DNA of 64,000 nt from the NCBI GenBank assembly GCA_905331475.1, contig CAJNYU010001219.1, positions 45,433 to 109,432 on the forward strand. Direction: 5' to 3'. The stretch comes from Rotaria socialis. Lineage: Eukaryota > Rotifera > Eurotatoria > Philodinida > Philodinidae. The position numbers and the translations under genes are program-made. The notes below the pieces were generated by a model. It did no database searches, was not told the origin of the DNA, and saw only the letters and a list, made by a program, of their open reading frames with translations. This document shows positions 13,691-28,064 of the stretch, one piece after another (position 1 is the first letter of the stretch; every line of letters starts with the position of its first letter).

Positions 13691-13858
13691 ACATTTGATC
13701 TGGGTAATGTTTTCAACATATTAGTCATTCATTTATTAACAGTGATTCATTTGAAACAAAGTGTAGAATTAAAAACAAGATCCTCATCCATTGTAACAAA
13801 ACTTTTTTGAGAAGTGAATGTACACTCACACATAGTTAGAAAATAAAATCGTAAAAGC

Positions 13859-14776
13859 TTATTTCTTTCTGGAACTTTGAGTTCGATAAGTAATTTGATC
13901 GATATCAACCCCTCTGCTACCTGGTTTCAATAGCCATATCAAAAATCCATTCTTCAAAAACTTTTTATCCGTCATTATATGATAACCATATTCCTCAGCC
14001 AGATGTTTAGCTGTCGCAATAAACTGTTGTCGAACTCCAATACCATATATATTTTTCATTGAGTTTCCTACTTGTTCATAACTTATTCTCCAATGTTCGA
14101 AAAAATTGTAAATCATTTCATTTGAACCAGTCATACGATGAATAAAATTCTTTGGTAAAACTTGTTGAAACGATACAATATTAAATCCATCACGAAAGTT
14201 TGTACTAAATACTAATGCTTCAATTAATAACGAGTGATCTATTTGTTTACGTATAATATTCGCTACCCAAATACGGCCCCATGGATCTGATGTACCTTCA
14301 ATTAGAATACCATTCACATTGAGATAATTACATATGAATGCATGAGAATCACGACAATCGGATTCCAAATCATATTGTCTCAATACGTTGAAAGCACGTA
14401 TTAGATTAACAGTTTCTCTGCGACCAGTGACGGCATTAACTTTCAAGGGTAGATTAAAGCCTCCTTGTCGAAAAAAAGTAAGTTCATCAACAAATCGTTG
14501 TGCTTCTCGTACACGTTTATTATCAATTTCGATTCCAAGGATTGGTAATCGAGCATTATACTGTCTAAATCGTTTTGCACTCTCTAATGTAGTGATAGGA
14601 GTGTGACCAAAACCAAGATCAACATAAAAATGTTCGTCACTCATAATCAAATAGGGGCAATACATTATTACAAAATGATCTACACGACGTAGACGATTTT
14701 GTGCTGTCTTTCCACGAGTTTCTGCTCCAATGGCAACTTTAGAATATTTATTGAACGATATCGAGGCCAGTGACAT
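13859..14776 (-). CDS. Class I SAM-dependent methyltransferase, actinobacterial type
   Basis: A single uninterrupted 305-residue frame. The glycine-rich SAM-binding motif I is VDLGFG (residues 52-57), preceded by a NRLRRVD segment (28-34) and followed by the acidic motif LGIEID (80-85). Further conserved segments are RQGGF, LIRAFNVLRQYD and the EGTSDPWGRIW stretch. This combination (RGxTxxNRLRRVD, VDLGxG, GxEID, RAFNVLRQYD, EGTxD) is the one I know from conserved hypothetical methyltransferases of Actinobacteria; their substrate is unknown. Being intronless amid intron-rich animal genes supports bacterial origin. An acceptor-like TTTACAG ends at 14813, 36 bases upstream of the ATG. The function beyond SAM-dependent methylation is not assigned. 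Confidence 0.85.
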   Translation of the reverse strand: MSLASISFNKYSKVAIGAETRGKTAQNRLRRVDHFVIMYCPYLIMSDEHFYVDLGFGHTPITTLESAKRFRQYNARLPILGIEIDNKRVREAQRFVDELTFFRQGGFNLPLKVNAVTGRRETVNLIRAFNVLRQYDLESDCRDSHAFICNYLNVNGILIEGTSDPWGRIWVANIIRKQIDHSLLIEALVFSTNFRDGFNIVSFQQVLPKNFIHRMTGSNEMIYNFFEHWRISYEQVGNSMKNIYGIGVRQQFIATAKHLAEEYGYHIMTDKKFLKNGFLIWLLKPGSRGVDIDQITYRTQSSRKK

Positions 14777-15807
14777 GAAATTGTATAAGAGATATTTGTA
14801 TTTGAAGATTTTCTGTAAATTATAATATTATATATAATAGTTTATCTAGCAATATTAAACAAGAAATGTCGATTCCTCTTTTCTTCTATAGGAAGTATTT
14901 AGTTTTAAAAATACACTTGCTATTTCCATTGATGCTAAAATCAAAACATAATTGAAGCGAAAAATTTTCCATAAAAAACATAAGCATATGATTGCCCTGA
15001 ACAGAATTTTGAGTAAAACACTACTTACTTGTCAAGCAAATAATTAGCTAGATGCATTTATTTTAATACTTTTTTTTTGAAATTTATAGTTATTTTCATG
15101 GTATAAGTGAATTTCGCAAGAATTCTTTCGACATTACAATTGACAGATTACTTACGAAAACTTTGCATCTTTATATTTTCTTGCGATTGTAAATATATCT
15201 TGATATTAATGATGCTATATTCCATGTCAGAATGTAATTTCATCATTTCATTCATTCTGTTTTCGTTAAAGAAACATAAAGCGTCACATTCATTTCACTG
15301 AAAGACTAATTCTGTTTTTGCTGTTGTTGTCTTCGTCTGATCCAAAAATAAATCTATAATCAGTGGTTCTTATTTTTATTCTCATATATGAACCTATAAG
15401 AAAATCACGTATTAAACTTTAACATTAAAACTAATCTTTAGAACGTTGTTTTTCTATTCAATAGATTCTCTTATTGTGTAAAAACTTGTTTCTGCTATCA
15501 AGTTAGAATTTCTATTTACCAATATGATAGAACAAAAATAATAATCGCCAACACGATTTTCTTTCGTTTGCTTTGTGTCATATAACATCTTTTACAAGAT
15601 AGAAAGTACTTTGTTTTTGTAAGAGATTTGATAGCGCCAAAATAAATGTTATATCAAATGAGGTCTTATCTAAAATAGAATTTATTTCTAAGATAGACTT
15701 TTAAGAATGATAAGCAAGTCATAGACTGTTTCATAGTATATATAATTAATTTAAACCAAATAAGATAAGCATTCGTCAATGTAGCTCAATGAAATATGTT
15801 TTCATCA

Positions 15808-15934
15808 CCCTAGTCGAACTCTTTTTTGCAAGCGCATGCAATTCTTGACTTTCTTGAGCAAGAAAGTCATACACTATGGACACATCTTGAGCTCAAGTCT
15901 TGGCAAGCGCATGAATAAACAAGTTCGACTAGGG
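15808..15934. mobile_element. Short inverted-repeat element (127 bp)
   Basis: The ends are CCCTAGTCGAACT and AAGTTCGACTAGGG, giving a 12-13-bp terminal inverted repeat. The interior also contains a GCAAGCGCATG word near both ends and a palindromic GACTTTCTTGAGCAAGAAAGTC. It resembles a miniature inverted-repeat element. No target duplication is evident. Confidence 0.6.
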
Positions 15935-18153
15935 CAATACATGATACAATCGTTTATCAGCTTTTTAACTATTTCTGGTCTTCATTGTCGAAAGTCGAGA
16001 TGAATAAATCATAGAAGAGTTTCCACCAGTTCATCATTGCTTTCCATATTAGCCAAGTCAATATTATTCTCACAATTGAGTGGAATAGAGATGAAGTCCT
16101 GATATCGTTACCACGCTGATAGATGTGGTTATTCTCAAACAAATGATTGGTCAAATTAATATACAAATACAATACAATACTATGAATTTTAAATGTTACA
16201 GTGATGTCTATATTAATAACTGCTAGTGCAGATTGAATTGAAGATATTCAAACTTCTCCATGTTCATATATAAATATATATCTTCGGCTTGCTTCGAAAG
16301 TTATGTAAAAATCTCAAAGAATATTATGCGTTATTCTTTTAGTTGAAACCAGAGAAGTAAGAATTTGAATATTATCTAGATATGCTTTGCTATTCATCAG
16401 ATAAGTTCCGATATTGACATACCATAAAATGTCTTGATGAATCTATTCTTTCAAAAGGGCTCTCTATATTCAAACTGATTCTTTTTTCTATATTACATGT
16501 GAAGATCTGAGAAATACCATTGTACTCGAGTTCATATTTCATATTCTATATATAGTTGTAAACTAATCCCTACCATGGCAATACTATCATTAAAAGCTGA
16601 TCATATCACATTTATTAAAACATTCCTAGAATGTTATCCTGATAATTTTCTCGTCTACTCAACGTGTGAACTAAAATATGTTAATATAGTAGAAGACATT
16701 AACCATTTCGAAATAAATGAGATAGATATCTCGGTAACATGCAACTGTTTGGCAACAAGGAAGGATACATGACATTTTTTGGGACTGTGCATCTCAAGCA
16801 AAGAAGTGCAACAGATCGAAAAGACGAACTTTTTACTTTTTTCTAATGATGATAAATCTGTTTTATCACTACTGTGACGTCTAAGAGCGAATACAGAGAA
16901 AAAAAACAAGCCAGAATCAACACCACACGCAACTAGATCATATTCTCTACTGAATATGTATCACATATGTCATTGATTGGAACAGTATAGTAATAATTAC
17001 TCTACTATAACAGTTGAAAATTTTCGATAGTTCAATTAGATGATAGTTGCACCATTTCGTACGATCAAACTTACTGGATCAAAAAAGAACATTCAATATC
17101 TATAGTATTTCAAAACCAATTCATCCCGTTTTTTAGATTTTCAATTCTTGTTCCGATTGCTAATATGATCGTGGATACATTTATCAACCCGATGGAATTA
17201 TTCCATAATAGTCATCAACAGATACCTTTCATCAATGAAAGTATTCATTTGAATTCTATCTTGGTCATAGTTGATGTATGACAACCATCGTTCTAGCCAG
17301 TTTTGTATAAATGAATTCGAATTCATATCTGTACTTAAGCTTTAGATTTTATAAATACTGATAGTAGTTCTACTTGAATATAGCTAAGTGTCAATAAAAT
17401 CAGAGAAAATCTATTCTATTGAATTTTATGGACCACACTCAATTTATGTTTCATATTAAGAAATATATATAAACACATAAATATCTAATTTCATGACTTC
17501 TAGAATACAAGTTCCTATTATTGCTATGTGATGAGAGAAAATTCTATACGAAAGATTAGTATTGTGTGCAGGTAAAACAAGGTTTCATGTTTGATCTTTG
17601 TTCAATGACAATTGAGTACAAGTATTTTTTCAAATGAATCTTTTAAAGTACGTGTACGTAGACATTCGATTTATGATGTGGGCTTCTCATAATTCTAAGC
17701 ATAAATGCGAACATCAAACAATTTCTAGATTGAAAAAGCAAAGACAATAAAATACCATTGGTGTATGAGTTAAAACGATGAAAAAAATATCTCTAATTTC
17801 CAAAAGAAAAAAGAGTTACCACCATTTATGTTAACTTTACCTCAAAGCAACTGAGCAGTGTCCTAATACTATCGCATATGATGGGCACTTCGACGAATGC
17901 AGTTAGTATGAGCTATACTGATGCGTTTGTGACTGATTCATTGTCCTTTTATTTAATGAGAATCACCTTGTTTACACTAAACTCTTTGTCTATTTATTAT
18001 AGGGTAAACCTATTGAGAAAGCTATTGTCGAATGATTTTTTCCTTCCTTAAATAGATAGATATTGCAACATAGACAAAAAGTAAGTGATTTTTGTTCGAA
18101 AGCAACAACATTCTATGCATTTTTATTTATTATCGCTTTTATTGTTTGCTGTA

Positions 18154-18156
<3 letters not shown>

Positions 18157-18185
<29 letters not shown>
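18157..18185. repeat. (ATT)n microsatellite
   Basis: About nine uninterrupted TTA/ATT trinucleotides in a T-rich context. Confidence 0.9.
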
Positions 18186-20568
18186 GTCATTAATGTTCTT
18201 TTTTTTTACGTAAGACAATGTTTAATCGTATACATCTCACGTTTGTTATTTAATTAAAATTGTTCATAAAATTGTAAAAACCTAATAACGATCTCTCTTA
18301 CGTCAACATTCATAGTTATTTTAAATAAATGGTATATGAAAACGAACTTTAGCTTTTCATACATTGAGTTCATAATGATTTGAATCAACAGGAACCATTC
18401 AAACTTACAAATTATGCAAATGTATTCTAGATTTGAAACAAAAACAAAAGAAATCTTCTCTTATAATCTCATTCAATTAACGATTATCTTGATAATATGT
18501 TATGAGAAACAACGTAAATATGAAAAGTCAATGCATATTTTATTGATAAAGTATTGCTTCATTAAACAGGATACTTATTCTTAATCCAAAATCAATATGA
18601 TTTAGAACATAATTATGTATTTCTATCCGATGAATTCACCACAAATTATACGTAGCTTTTAATATATTTAATTTAAGTATCTATTTGTTCTAAAAGTTAG
18701 TTGTTTTATTTTTTTTAACTACAAGTAGATGTTGCTTCACTAGTAAAACAAAACTATCGAAAGAAATTAAGTGATGAAAACTTAGCAAATAGATAGACGA
18801 ATGAAAGTATTTTATCGAGTGGAAGATATCTAGCTGCATAGTATATTCTATTTTTCTTAAATAAATTTTGTATCGATCAGAAACTTTTAGCTCGAAGTTT
18901 CACAGCAAGGATATGAACAATAAATAGAGTGAAAATGCACACTTTTACTTATTTTATAGTTCAATGGTTCACTGATAAATTTATCTGCCAAAACCTTTTG
19001 ATTAGAATGCTTAATGAAAATCCATGTTTCTAACAAGAGGCACTAAATAATTAGCTCTCTATTATTGTTTTCGCCTATATCGCAGTTGATGAACTGTATA
19101 CTCAACAAATTATTTAAGTGATTACTTCCTGAAAAGATAGTTATTGTTTGCTTTTTATCAATTTTTTTCTTTATTTTAAACTAGATCAATATAGAATGGT
19201 AAGTTACTTGAGTATTTTTATGCATAGTTTAGATATAACTAAAAAGTCATTTTTTGAACTTATCTTTATCATGCAAGAATTTTCCGCTTTCGTGAACCTA
19301 ACAATGAACTAAACCAAAGTCAAAAAAATATATCAGCAAACGAATATAATTTAAACAATGATACCCTTTTTATCAACTAAAAAGTGATCCAACAAACCGA
19401 TGATTTTATTGCAATACACTGACAAAAGTAAAATGAACGAAATATCGCAATGAATTGATAGATATGAAGTATCATAACAAGTAGCATAGTACTCACTAAA
19501 ATATCATTTATGACAATAGTAACATAAATGATCTTCTTGACACTGAAACACTTCGATGAAATATAGGTTTCCGATTAAAAATAAACATAAAAAAAAGAAA
19601 GACATGATTTACTATACTCACATACTTGATGATTAATGCAAGTATGTACTCATGGAAATATTAGTTTGATGAAGGGTTTTCTGATCTACAACGCATTTAT
19701 TTCCTTTGAATGTAACCGATATAAATCGTACACTTTGTCGAGAAGATAAGCTAATGTCTTCATTGATGCATCGACGTTATTCTTCCTATTGAATCCTTCC
19801 ATATCTGATATTATTCTAAGATAAATTCCAATGTACTCTGTGTTAACAAAATGCACTCTTGAAAAATGATTCGATGATATCCTATGTTCGTGGTTATCCT
19901 TGAACTCAAAAAAAATTCATTAAAAGAAATATTTTGTTTTGTCGGTGCTGATTTTTAAGAAATAAAATAATTTCAATTCAGTCCTCAAAATACGAATGAA
20001 ACTGAGACGTACCAATGACGCAACTTTTTTTCTACAACAATCGATGTCAAAAAATTATATGAACTTTCTCAGAGAAACAAAATATATACATATCAAGCAG
20101 ACAATTCATTGAAACATTGGTTTTATTTTTGGTTTAATAATAAATATAAAAGAATAATGATCAAGTTGAACATGTATTAATTTGTTTGATATTACAAATA
20201 CATGCTTTACCCGAAATATAGTTCATTACAAAGCAAAAATTCTCTTTATAAATATTCCAAGATAATAAAACTATATATTCATATAGAGAAAAAAAATTCG
20301 GACACACATAAAAATGCGATTATTCATATCACAGTTGTTTTTTGATTTGCATAAGTTCATTCTCTCTCCAACATGAGAACATTCATACTTATAGATTGAG
20401 TGACAGTTGCATAAACTAGAATCAAACCAAAGAAGAATTTTACACTAAATAAAATAATAAATTCTGTCTACTAACTTCGTCGATTGAAAATGAACAAATA
20501 TTTCTCGGAGAATCGTTTGTTGACTTTTGTTGCATTAAATCTACAATAAAATTTTGATAGTTTTTTTC

Positions 20569-21297
20569 TTATCTCCTTTGTTCGAACATACTATTGAGTA
20601 AAGTCAATCGAGCACATAATTGAACATAATGTTCAAATGAAATCTTTGCTAATGAATTGTCATCAGCACGTGTAGAATATCGTTTTATAATTATTTCAAG
20701 TGTTGACGGTGATAAATTAAATCCTATAAAATTCACAATAAAAAGAAAAAACGAATCCATATGAATAAAAATCTGTTATATTTACGTAAAGAATTAAGTA
20801 TGTTAACAAGCGCATATGGTTCAATGATGCCATTTCGATCAAGATCGTGACGACGAAAAAAGTTTCTCCATGTATAAAGAAGATTTACTACAGAAACAAA
20901 TTCTGGCAAACTCAATGTATTTTTTGACTAAAAGAAATTTAAAAGAAATTCAATATTAACTATTTACGGTAAAATCTTACGTGAACTACAGCTGATATTA
21001 ATAATTTGCAATGATCAATAGTGAATTTTGAATGTCGATCAAATGAGCGAGATAATTCTGTGTCATTAAGTAAAATAAGTAAATCATTTTCATCAATTTC
21101 ACTCTGTTGTTTTTGTAAAATTAAAATAGAAGTCAATCATTCAACGTTATCAAATATTTTACTTTTAAACGACTTTCAAATATTTGTTGAAGAAAACTAT
21201 TTGAAGATAATGATGATTGATCATTGGCATTCTAAATGAAAAGCATCAGAGAGTAAGAATTAAGATAATATCTACACACCTGTCTTTGTATTGGCAT
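20569..21297 (-). CDS. Penta-EF-hand (peflin/sorcin-like) calcium-binding protein
   Basis: Five exons on the minus strand (21280-21297, 21163-21231, 20981-21103, 20786-20927, 20569-20723) give 168 residues. The C-terminal half aligns with peflin and sorcin: a segment of the type LYTWRNFFRRHDLDRNG, then FNLSPSTLEIIIKRY, then ISFEHYVQLCARLTLLNSMF, the PEF dimerisation region. Such proteins bind calcium and form dimers that regulate vesicle and membrane targets. The clearest EF loop spans D98-A109. Positions 1, 3 and 5 are D, D and N, but the usual bidentate Glu at position 12 is Ala, so calcium binding by this loop should be weak. The Gly/Pro-rich N-terminus of peflin is absent. The gene is divergent from TMEM184, with 546 bp between the start codons. 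Further upstream exons cannot be excluded. Confidence 0.8.
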
Positions 21298-21843
21298 AAT
21301 GTTAGCTGCTTTTATTTTAAATAATATTTCTGACAGTAACCGTGTCAATCAATACATGAATTTTATTACCATGGCGATAATTATCTGAGAATAGCGAAGA
21401 TATTATGCGAATGAGTTTTTGCAGAGATCAAAGATTAATTTCTGTAGTTGTGTTTTTGTCATGGAAAAATAATTAATTTTTATTTTTCAATGAGAATCAT
21501 GATGGAGGCAATAGGAACAAAATGGCAGGACCAACCGAATCAACAGAATGGTCGATCAACGAAATAACAGAAGAAGAGAAGGAAATTTTCGTTATTTTTT
21601 TAGTGACTAACAAAATGCAAAACTTTTCTGTTATGTTACACAAATTTATTGATTCGTAATTAATTGTATCGTAGGGCCACGTTTCGTGTTTCCATGTACG
21701 CAGAAAAAGAAAATTCATTCATTCGTTCGTTCATTCAAAAGTTTATCCAATTTCAATATTAATTTAAGCAATGATTCGTTTAGATACGAACTTTAACTAT
21801 TGTAGATAAACAATAAAAATAATTCGATCTTAGTTTATCAAAC

Positions 21844-23834
<1,991 letters not shown>

Positions 23835-24226
23835 GAATTCCTTATTTCTCTAGGATATTCTAGTCATCGATACTGATGATTTCCTCGATTTTTTAATTCT
23901 CTATCAAACCACTTTTAAAACTTTGACGCAAAAATCAAAAATAAGATGCAAAGCTTTAACTTAATTTATTTTAATTTCTATTCTACTTTATCTATTCCAA
24001 TGATAATCATAATTTCTCTGTTTTTTTGTTTTTGTTTGTTGTAACTCGACTTTTCTTATTACTGTTGTGTACAGACATAGCAAACAGCAAGACCAGAATC
24101 AATTCATTTATTGCATTTATTATTGAAGTAAAATCAGTTTTATGTAACGTATTACTTGGTGTATATTTTAAAATAAAATACTGATGCATTATTTCTAAGT
24201 CTATTTAAATATTTCTATTTCAGATA

Positions 24227-24886
24227 ATGAATTCTTTTGTGTATAATATATTATGTTTTGTGTTAATTTATATCGGTAGTATTCAATTAGAAGCGTCTAG
24301 TTTATGTGCTGGTAAAAATGTCACTAGCCAGCCTGTTATTGATTATTGTCATTCGCAACATGGTTATTTCATTTTTCGATGTTGTCGTTCAAATGATAAT
24401 GAAACATTTGTGGCTATTGATTTGATGGACCTAAATTTAACTCAAGTTCCTGATTTTACACAGTTTGCTAATCTTAATTTAAGTGTAGTTGATCTTCGTT
24501 CAAATCCTGAACTAAAACCTTCGAATGACAATGATTTTCTCACTTTAACATATCTTGATCAACTCTTTCTACCGGAAGATTTTCCTTGCCCAGGCGAAGA
24601 GAAAGTATGGGAAATAGTTAATCACACAGCTGATCCTATAGGAAATAGTTGTTTGGGTCAAAAAAATTTTTGTATAAATTCAACAGACAAATGTTTTGAA
24701 AAAGAATCAACTTGTAATACGAATGGACCTAATCATTTTTTGTGTTTATGTAAAGGTGATTATCATGGTTATAAATGTTTAAGAAATGGAAAATTTCCGG
24801 CTATTGCATTTTTTGTTTCAACCATAACTGTAACTGTTCTTCTAAGTTCTTTTCTTTATTGGACGCAACGGCGACATGTTAAATAA
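24227..24886 (+). CDS. ATRAID: ATRAID/APR3 homologue, single-pass membrane protein with EGF-like domain
   Basis: One exon of 219 residues. Residues 1-24 form a signal peptide. The lumenal region has the family's cysteine pattern: FRCC, then a short leucine-rich-like segment (AIDLMDLNLTQVPDF, VDLRSNPELKP), then LPEDFPCPG, then CLGQKNFC, then an EGF-like module ending CLCKGDYHGYKCLRNG. A membrane helix spans about residues 190-212, followed by a short basic tail TQRRHVK. The human protein has the same order, ending HGYKCMRQG, transmembrane segment and TQRRKAK. ATRAID is a lysosomal or membrane glycoprotein linked in mammals to retinoic-acid response and bisphosphonate handling. Several N-x-S/T sites fit glycosylation. 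A TTTCAG acceptor ends three bases before the ATG, suggesting a 5'-UTR intron or trans-splicing. AATAAA lies at about 24895. Confidence 0.87.
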   Translation: MNSFVYNILCFVLIYIGSIQLEASSLCAGKNVTSQPVIDYCHSQHGYFIFRCCRSNDNETFVAIDLMDLNLTQVPDFTQFANLNLSVVDLRSNPELKPSNDNDFLTLTYLDQLFLPEDFPCPGEEKVWEIVNHTADPIGNSCLGQKNFCINSTDKCFEKESTCNTNGPNHFLCLCKGDYHGYKCLRNGKFPAIAFFVSTITVTVLLSSFLYWTQRRHVK

Positions 24887-25747
24887 TAGATTTCAATAAA
24901 ATTCATGTGATATTTTTTTTTCTGTTTATTTGTCAACAGAGTGCAATTATGAAAATGTTTCATTTGTTTTTTTTTCTTTTGCTATGTTAAATTTAAATTA
25001 GATTTTCTATTTTCTTATTCTATGTAGTTAAAAAAAACTGCAATGACTGTAATCCTTGCCTAATTTTTTCCAATTTTTTAAATAAACAATTTTTGATTGA
25101 AATAAAATATTTTTTTTTTGTCATAAAGCAAAATAAAAATAAAAATAATAAAAATAATATGTTCATTTGAAATAGGTTCTGCTAATAGAAATTATTTTAA
25201 TAAACAATCACTGATGACGATGAATTTTTTTCATTTGTCCTCTGTCAAATATTCGGATATATATATCAGTTCTTTGTTATTATTCTATATATCTATCAGT
25301 TAGATTTTATTTCATGTATTATCGATATTGTATGAATAATCAAAATATGAAATAAAACATTTGTATATGACTGATCAAGACCAAAGAGATAAGCGTTAAT
25401 TTTTAACAATTCGAGAATATCAACTATTGCGATTTTGTCAATTTCATAGTTATATACTTAAGATATAGCTATAATAAGAGATGTTTTTGAGTCAAAATAA
25501 TCACTTATGAGTCACATTTCTATGGTTCGTTCGCTAAATAAATGATTGTCATACGAATGTTTAGATATGTGTGCATCGAACACCTATGATATTTACACTT
25601 TGCCCCTTTCTGTTTCTTATGTTGTTTTTCTTTTTTTGCATAGATGTTTTTTTTCTAATTTTTAAAATATAATTATTTTATAGATCAAATAATAGAAATT
25701 TGAATTTTTTATTTTGTTTTACTTTATTGAATATTGTTTTAATAAAT

Positions 25748-26984
25748 ATGGCTGAAACGACAACTGCAACTAGTAGTATTCCATCGGTTATGCAGGCTGC
25801 TCAACAAAGTAATTACGGAGAAATTCGAAGTGTACTAACACTTCATGATGATGTACCCGTACCTCGAAAATTATCATCGAAAGAAATTCTTGTTCGAATT
25901 TATGCTGCTTCAATAAATCCAATTGATTGGAAATTATTAAATGGAAATTTATCTCTTATAAGTCGTTTTTCATTTCCTCATATACCAGGTAGCGATATGG
26001 CTGGAGTTGTTGTTGATATTGGTTCAGCAGTAAAACGCTTTAAACTCGGAGATGAAGTCTATGGAAATGCTGGAATCAGTGGCGGTAGTTATGCTGAGTA
26101 TATTTCTGCAAATGAATCAATATTTGCACTGAAACCAAAAAATTTAACTATGGAAGAAGCAGCTGCTGTACCATTAGCTTGTGAAACAAGTTATCAAGCA
26201 TTATTTAGTAAAGCGTCACCGGCTGTTGGAGCAGGAAGTAAAGTTTTTATTTGTGGTGGCAGTTCAGCAACTGGGTTTTTTGCTATTCAGTTAGCCAAAG
26301 CGGTTGGTGCTCAAGTTGCGACAACATGTTCACAAAGAAATTTCAGTCTTTTAGAAAAACTTGGTTTGATTACTTTTTATTAATTGTAAATAATTATTGA
26401 ATATTTTCTTCTTTTAAAGGTTATAAAATAACACAAAACAAAGACGAAATAAATAATGATCAACAACAACTATTGGTTATTGATTACAATGCAAAAGATT
26501 TTGGACAAGAGCTTAGTGGTAAACATTACTTGATGAAAATCTTCTTACGCTATTTCTTTCGATTTTTAAAGGTCAGAATTATGATGTTGTTTATGATTGT
26601 GTTGGTGGTGAACAACAATGGATATCAGCACAACAAATATTGAAGCAAGGTGGTCAATTTATTACTATTGTGGGTGATGACACAAAGTCAATTGTTTCAG
26701 TAAAATCAATTGCTAGTACTGCCTCAACTGTAATAGGTCGCAAACTAAGCTCAGTTTTTGGTTCAAATCATCATGGTTACGTCATTCATTTTCTCAATCA
26801 GGTTCCTGAAGAACTTGATGATATACGAACAAATTATATTGAACCGGGCAAAGTTAAACCATTAATTGATACTATCTACGATTGGCGAAAGGATGGTGTT
26901 GAAGCGTTGCATTCACTTTATGAAAAATCGAAAAGTGGAAAAGCACAAGGAAAATTAATTCTCAAAATAGCTAATGAAAAATAA
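25748..26984 (+). CDS. MDR-family NAD(P)H:quinone oxidoreductase (RTN4IP1-like)
   Basis: Three exons (25748-26363, 26420-26518, 26572-26984) give 375 residues. The N-terminal GroES-like domain has the family blocks KEILVRIYAASINPIDWK, PHIPGSDMAGVV and FKLGDEVYGN. The Rossmann domain has KVFICGGSSATGFFAIQLAKAVGAQV, where the usual glycine-rich GASGGVG is GGSSATG, followed by VYDCVGG. The end, KAQGKLILKI, matches the family's HxxGKxVI signature. Zinc-alcohol-dehydrogenase metal ligands are absent, as in the quinone oxidoreductase branch. Such enzymes reduce quinones or enones with NADPH; mitochondrial RTN4IP1 belongs here. The frame is open for 16 codons upstream of this ATG without another ATG, so the start is well supported. 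Exact substrate and compartment are not assigned, and other MDR reductases are possible. Confidence 0.87.
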
Positions 26985-28064
26985 ATTAAACTTTCTGTGT
27001 TCTTTTTCTGATATTTATTCTATCAGTATTAATTTAATTTCAATAGTCACGCATAAATATTCCAGCTTCTATAGATTAACTTTCTTTTTCTGATGTATTT
27101 AGATATTCAGAATAGTGCACAGCACTTATTCTATTGTTAAAAAAAGCAGCAGCTTTAAATACAAATACTGATTAATTTGATAAAAATATTTGTTCAATAC
27201 AAAGATAATTCTATTGAATCAGAACTTTGCACTTCAGTAATTGTGTTAGCTATTTTATCATGAATGAACTACTTGGTAGCGAGTAGATAGAGTAGAATGA
27301 GAGCTGTCATCTTCAAATGTGTAAATTTTATTAGAATGAAATTGCTACAAATACTGTCTATCATCAGTTGTAGAGTAATAGCTTTAAAGGCTGTCATAAA
27401 AATACAGCACCTGGATTCACTTTCGTCGATATACAACTGAGCTCGGTTTTTGACGTATCAATTACTGGAAGAAAAACAAAATTTACGAGTGAGTTAATAG
27501 AATAATCTGCCGTCGATATAGATTCATCATTTATTACTTTTAACGGCTTAAAAACGACTTTATCATCTGCATTATTTTTGAATTAATCGTGAAATAATAA
27601 TACTATGTAATATTTTAATGGATTTATATTATTCGAACAGAAACTATATTTTGTTTTCATGATATATATTTAGCGGAAAAAACACAAAGACACTGTCTCG
27701 TCCATTAAAATGAATGATTATAATAATGGCTGGGTTGTTTTTATTGACATAAAAAGAATGAGAAAAAAACAAACCACATAAATCTAACTATAAAGAAAGA
27801 TAAAATAAAGTGAGATCTTTTCTACTTATGATTCGACTTGTCAGCACAATTGTTTTTGGCATTCTCCACTAATCTATCGTCGTAAGAAGAAGAAAAAAGA
27901 AAAAAGAAAACAATGTGGCAAAGAAACATGCGGAATATTGAAACAAGAATACTAAAGAAGATTTCCGATACAAGGACAACAGAACGCTCCGGTTAATATT
28001 AAAATAAAGCAAATAGAAACAAAGCGTTCGAAGACAATTCAATATTATATACTAACAAACAGCA
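26985..28064. other. Intergenic, no gene seen
   Basis: AT-rich spacer of about 1.1 kb between two same-strand genes. Neither strand has a frame with recognisable motifs. It should hold the 3' end of the oxidoreductase gene and the promoter of the phosphatase gene. Confidence 0.55.

Larger units (their letters stand above)
9306..13858. other. Gene-free stretch with GC-rich repeat islands
   Basis: No gene is recognisable. AT-rich background is interrupted by three GC-richer islands with many CCGGAA/TTCCGG words (about 11100-11530, 12895-13160 and 13505-13690). A (TA)n microsatellite lies at 12118-12139. The longest open frame (11038-11391, minus) lies in an island and has no family motif. Confidence 0.6.
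14777..20568. other. Gene-free AT-rich stretch
   Basis: I see no gene in nearly 5.8 kb. It holds a short inverted-repeat element at 15808-15934 and an (ATT)n microsatellite at 18157-18185. The remaining frames are under 90 codons, lack motifs and do not join across plausible introns. Confidence 0.6.
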
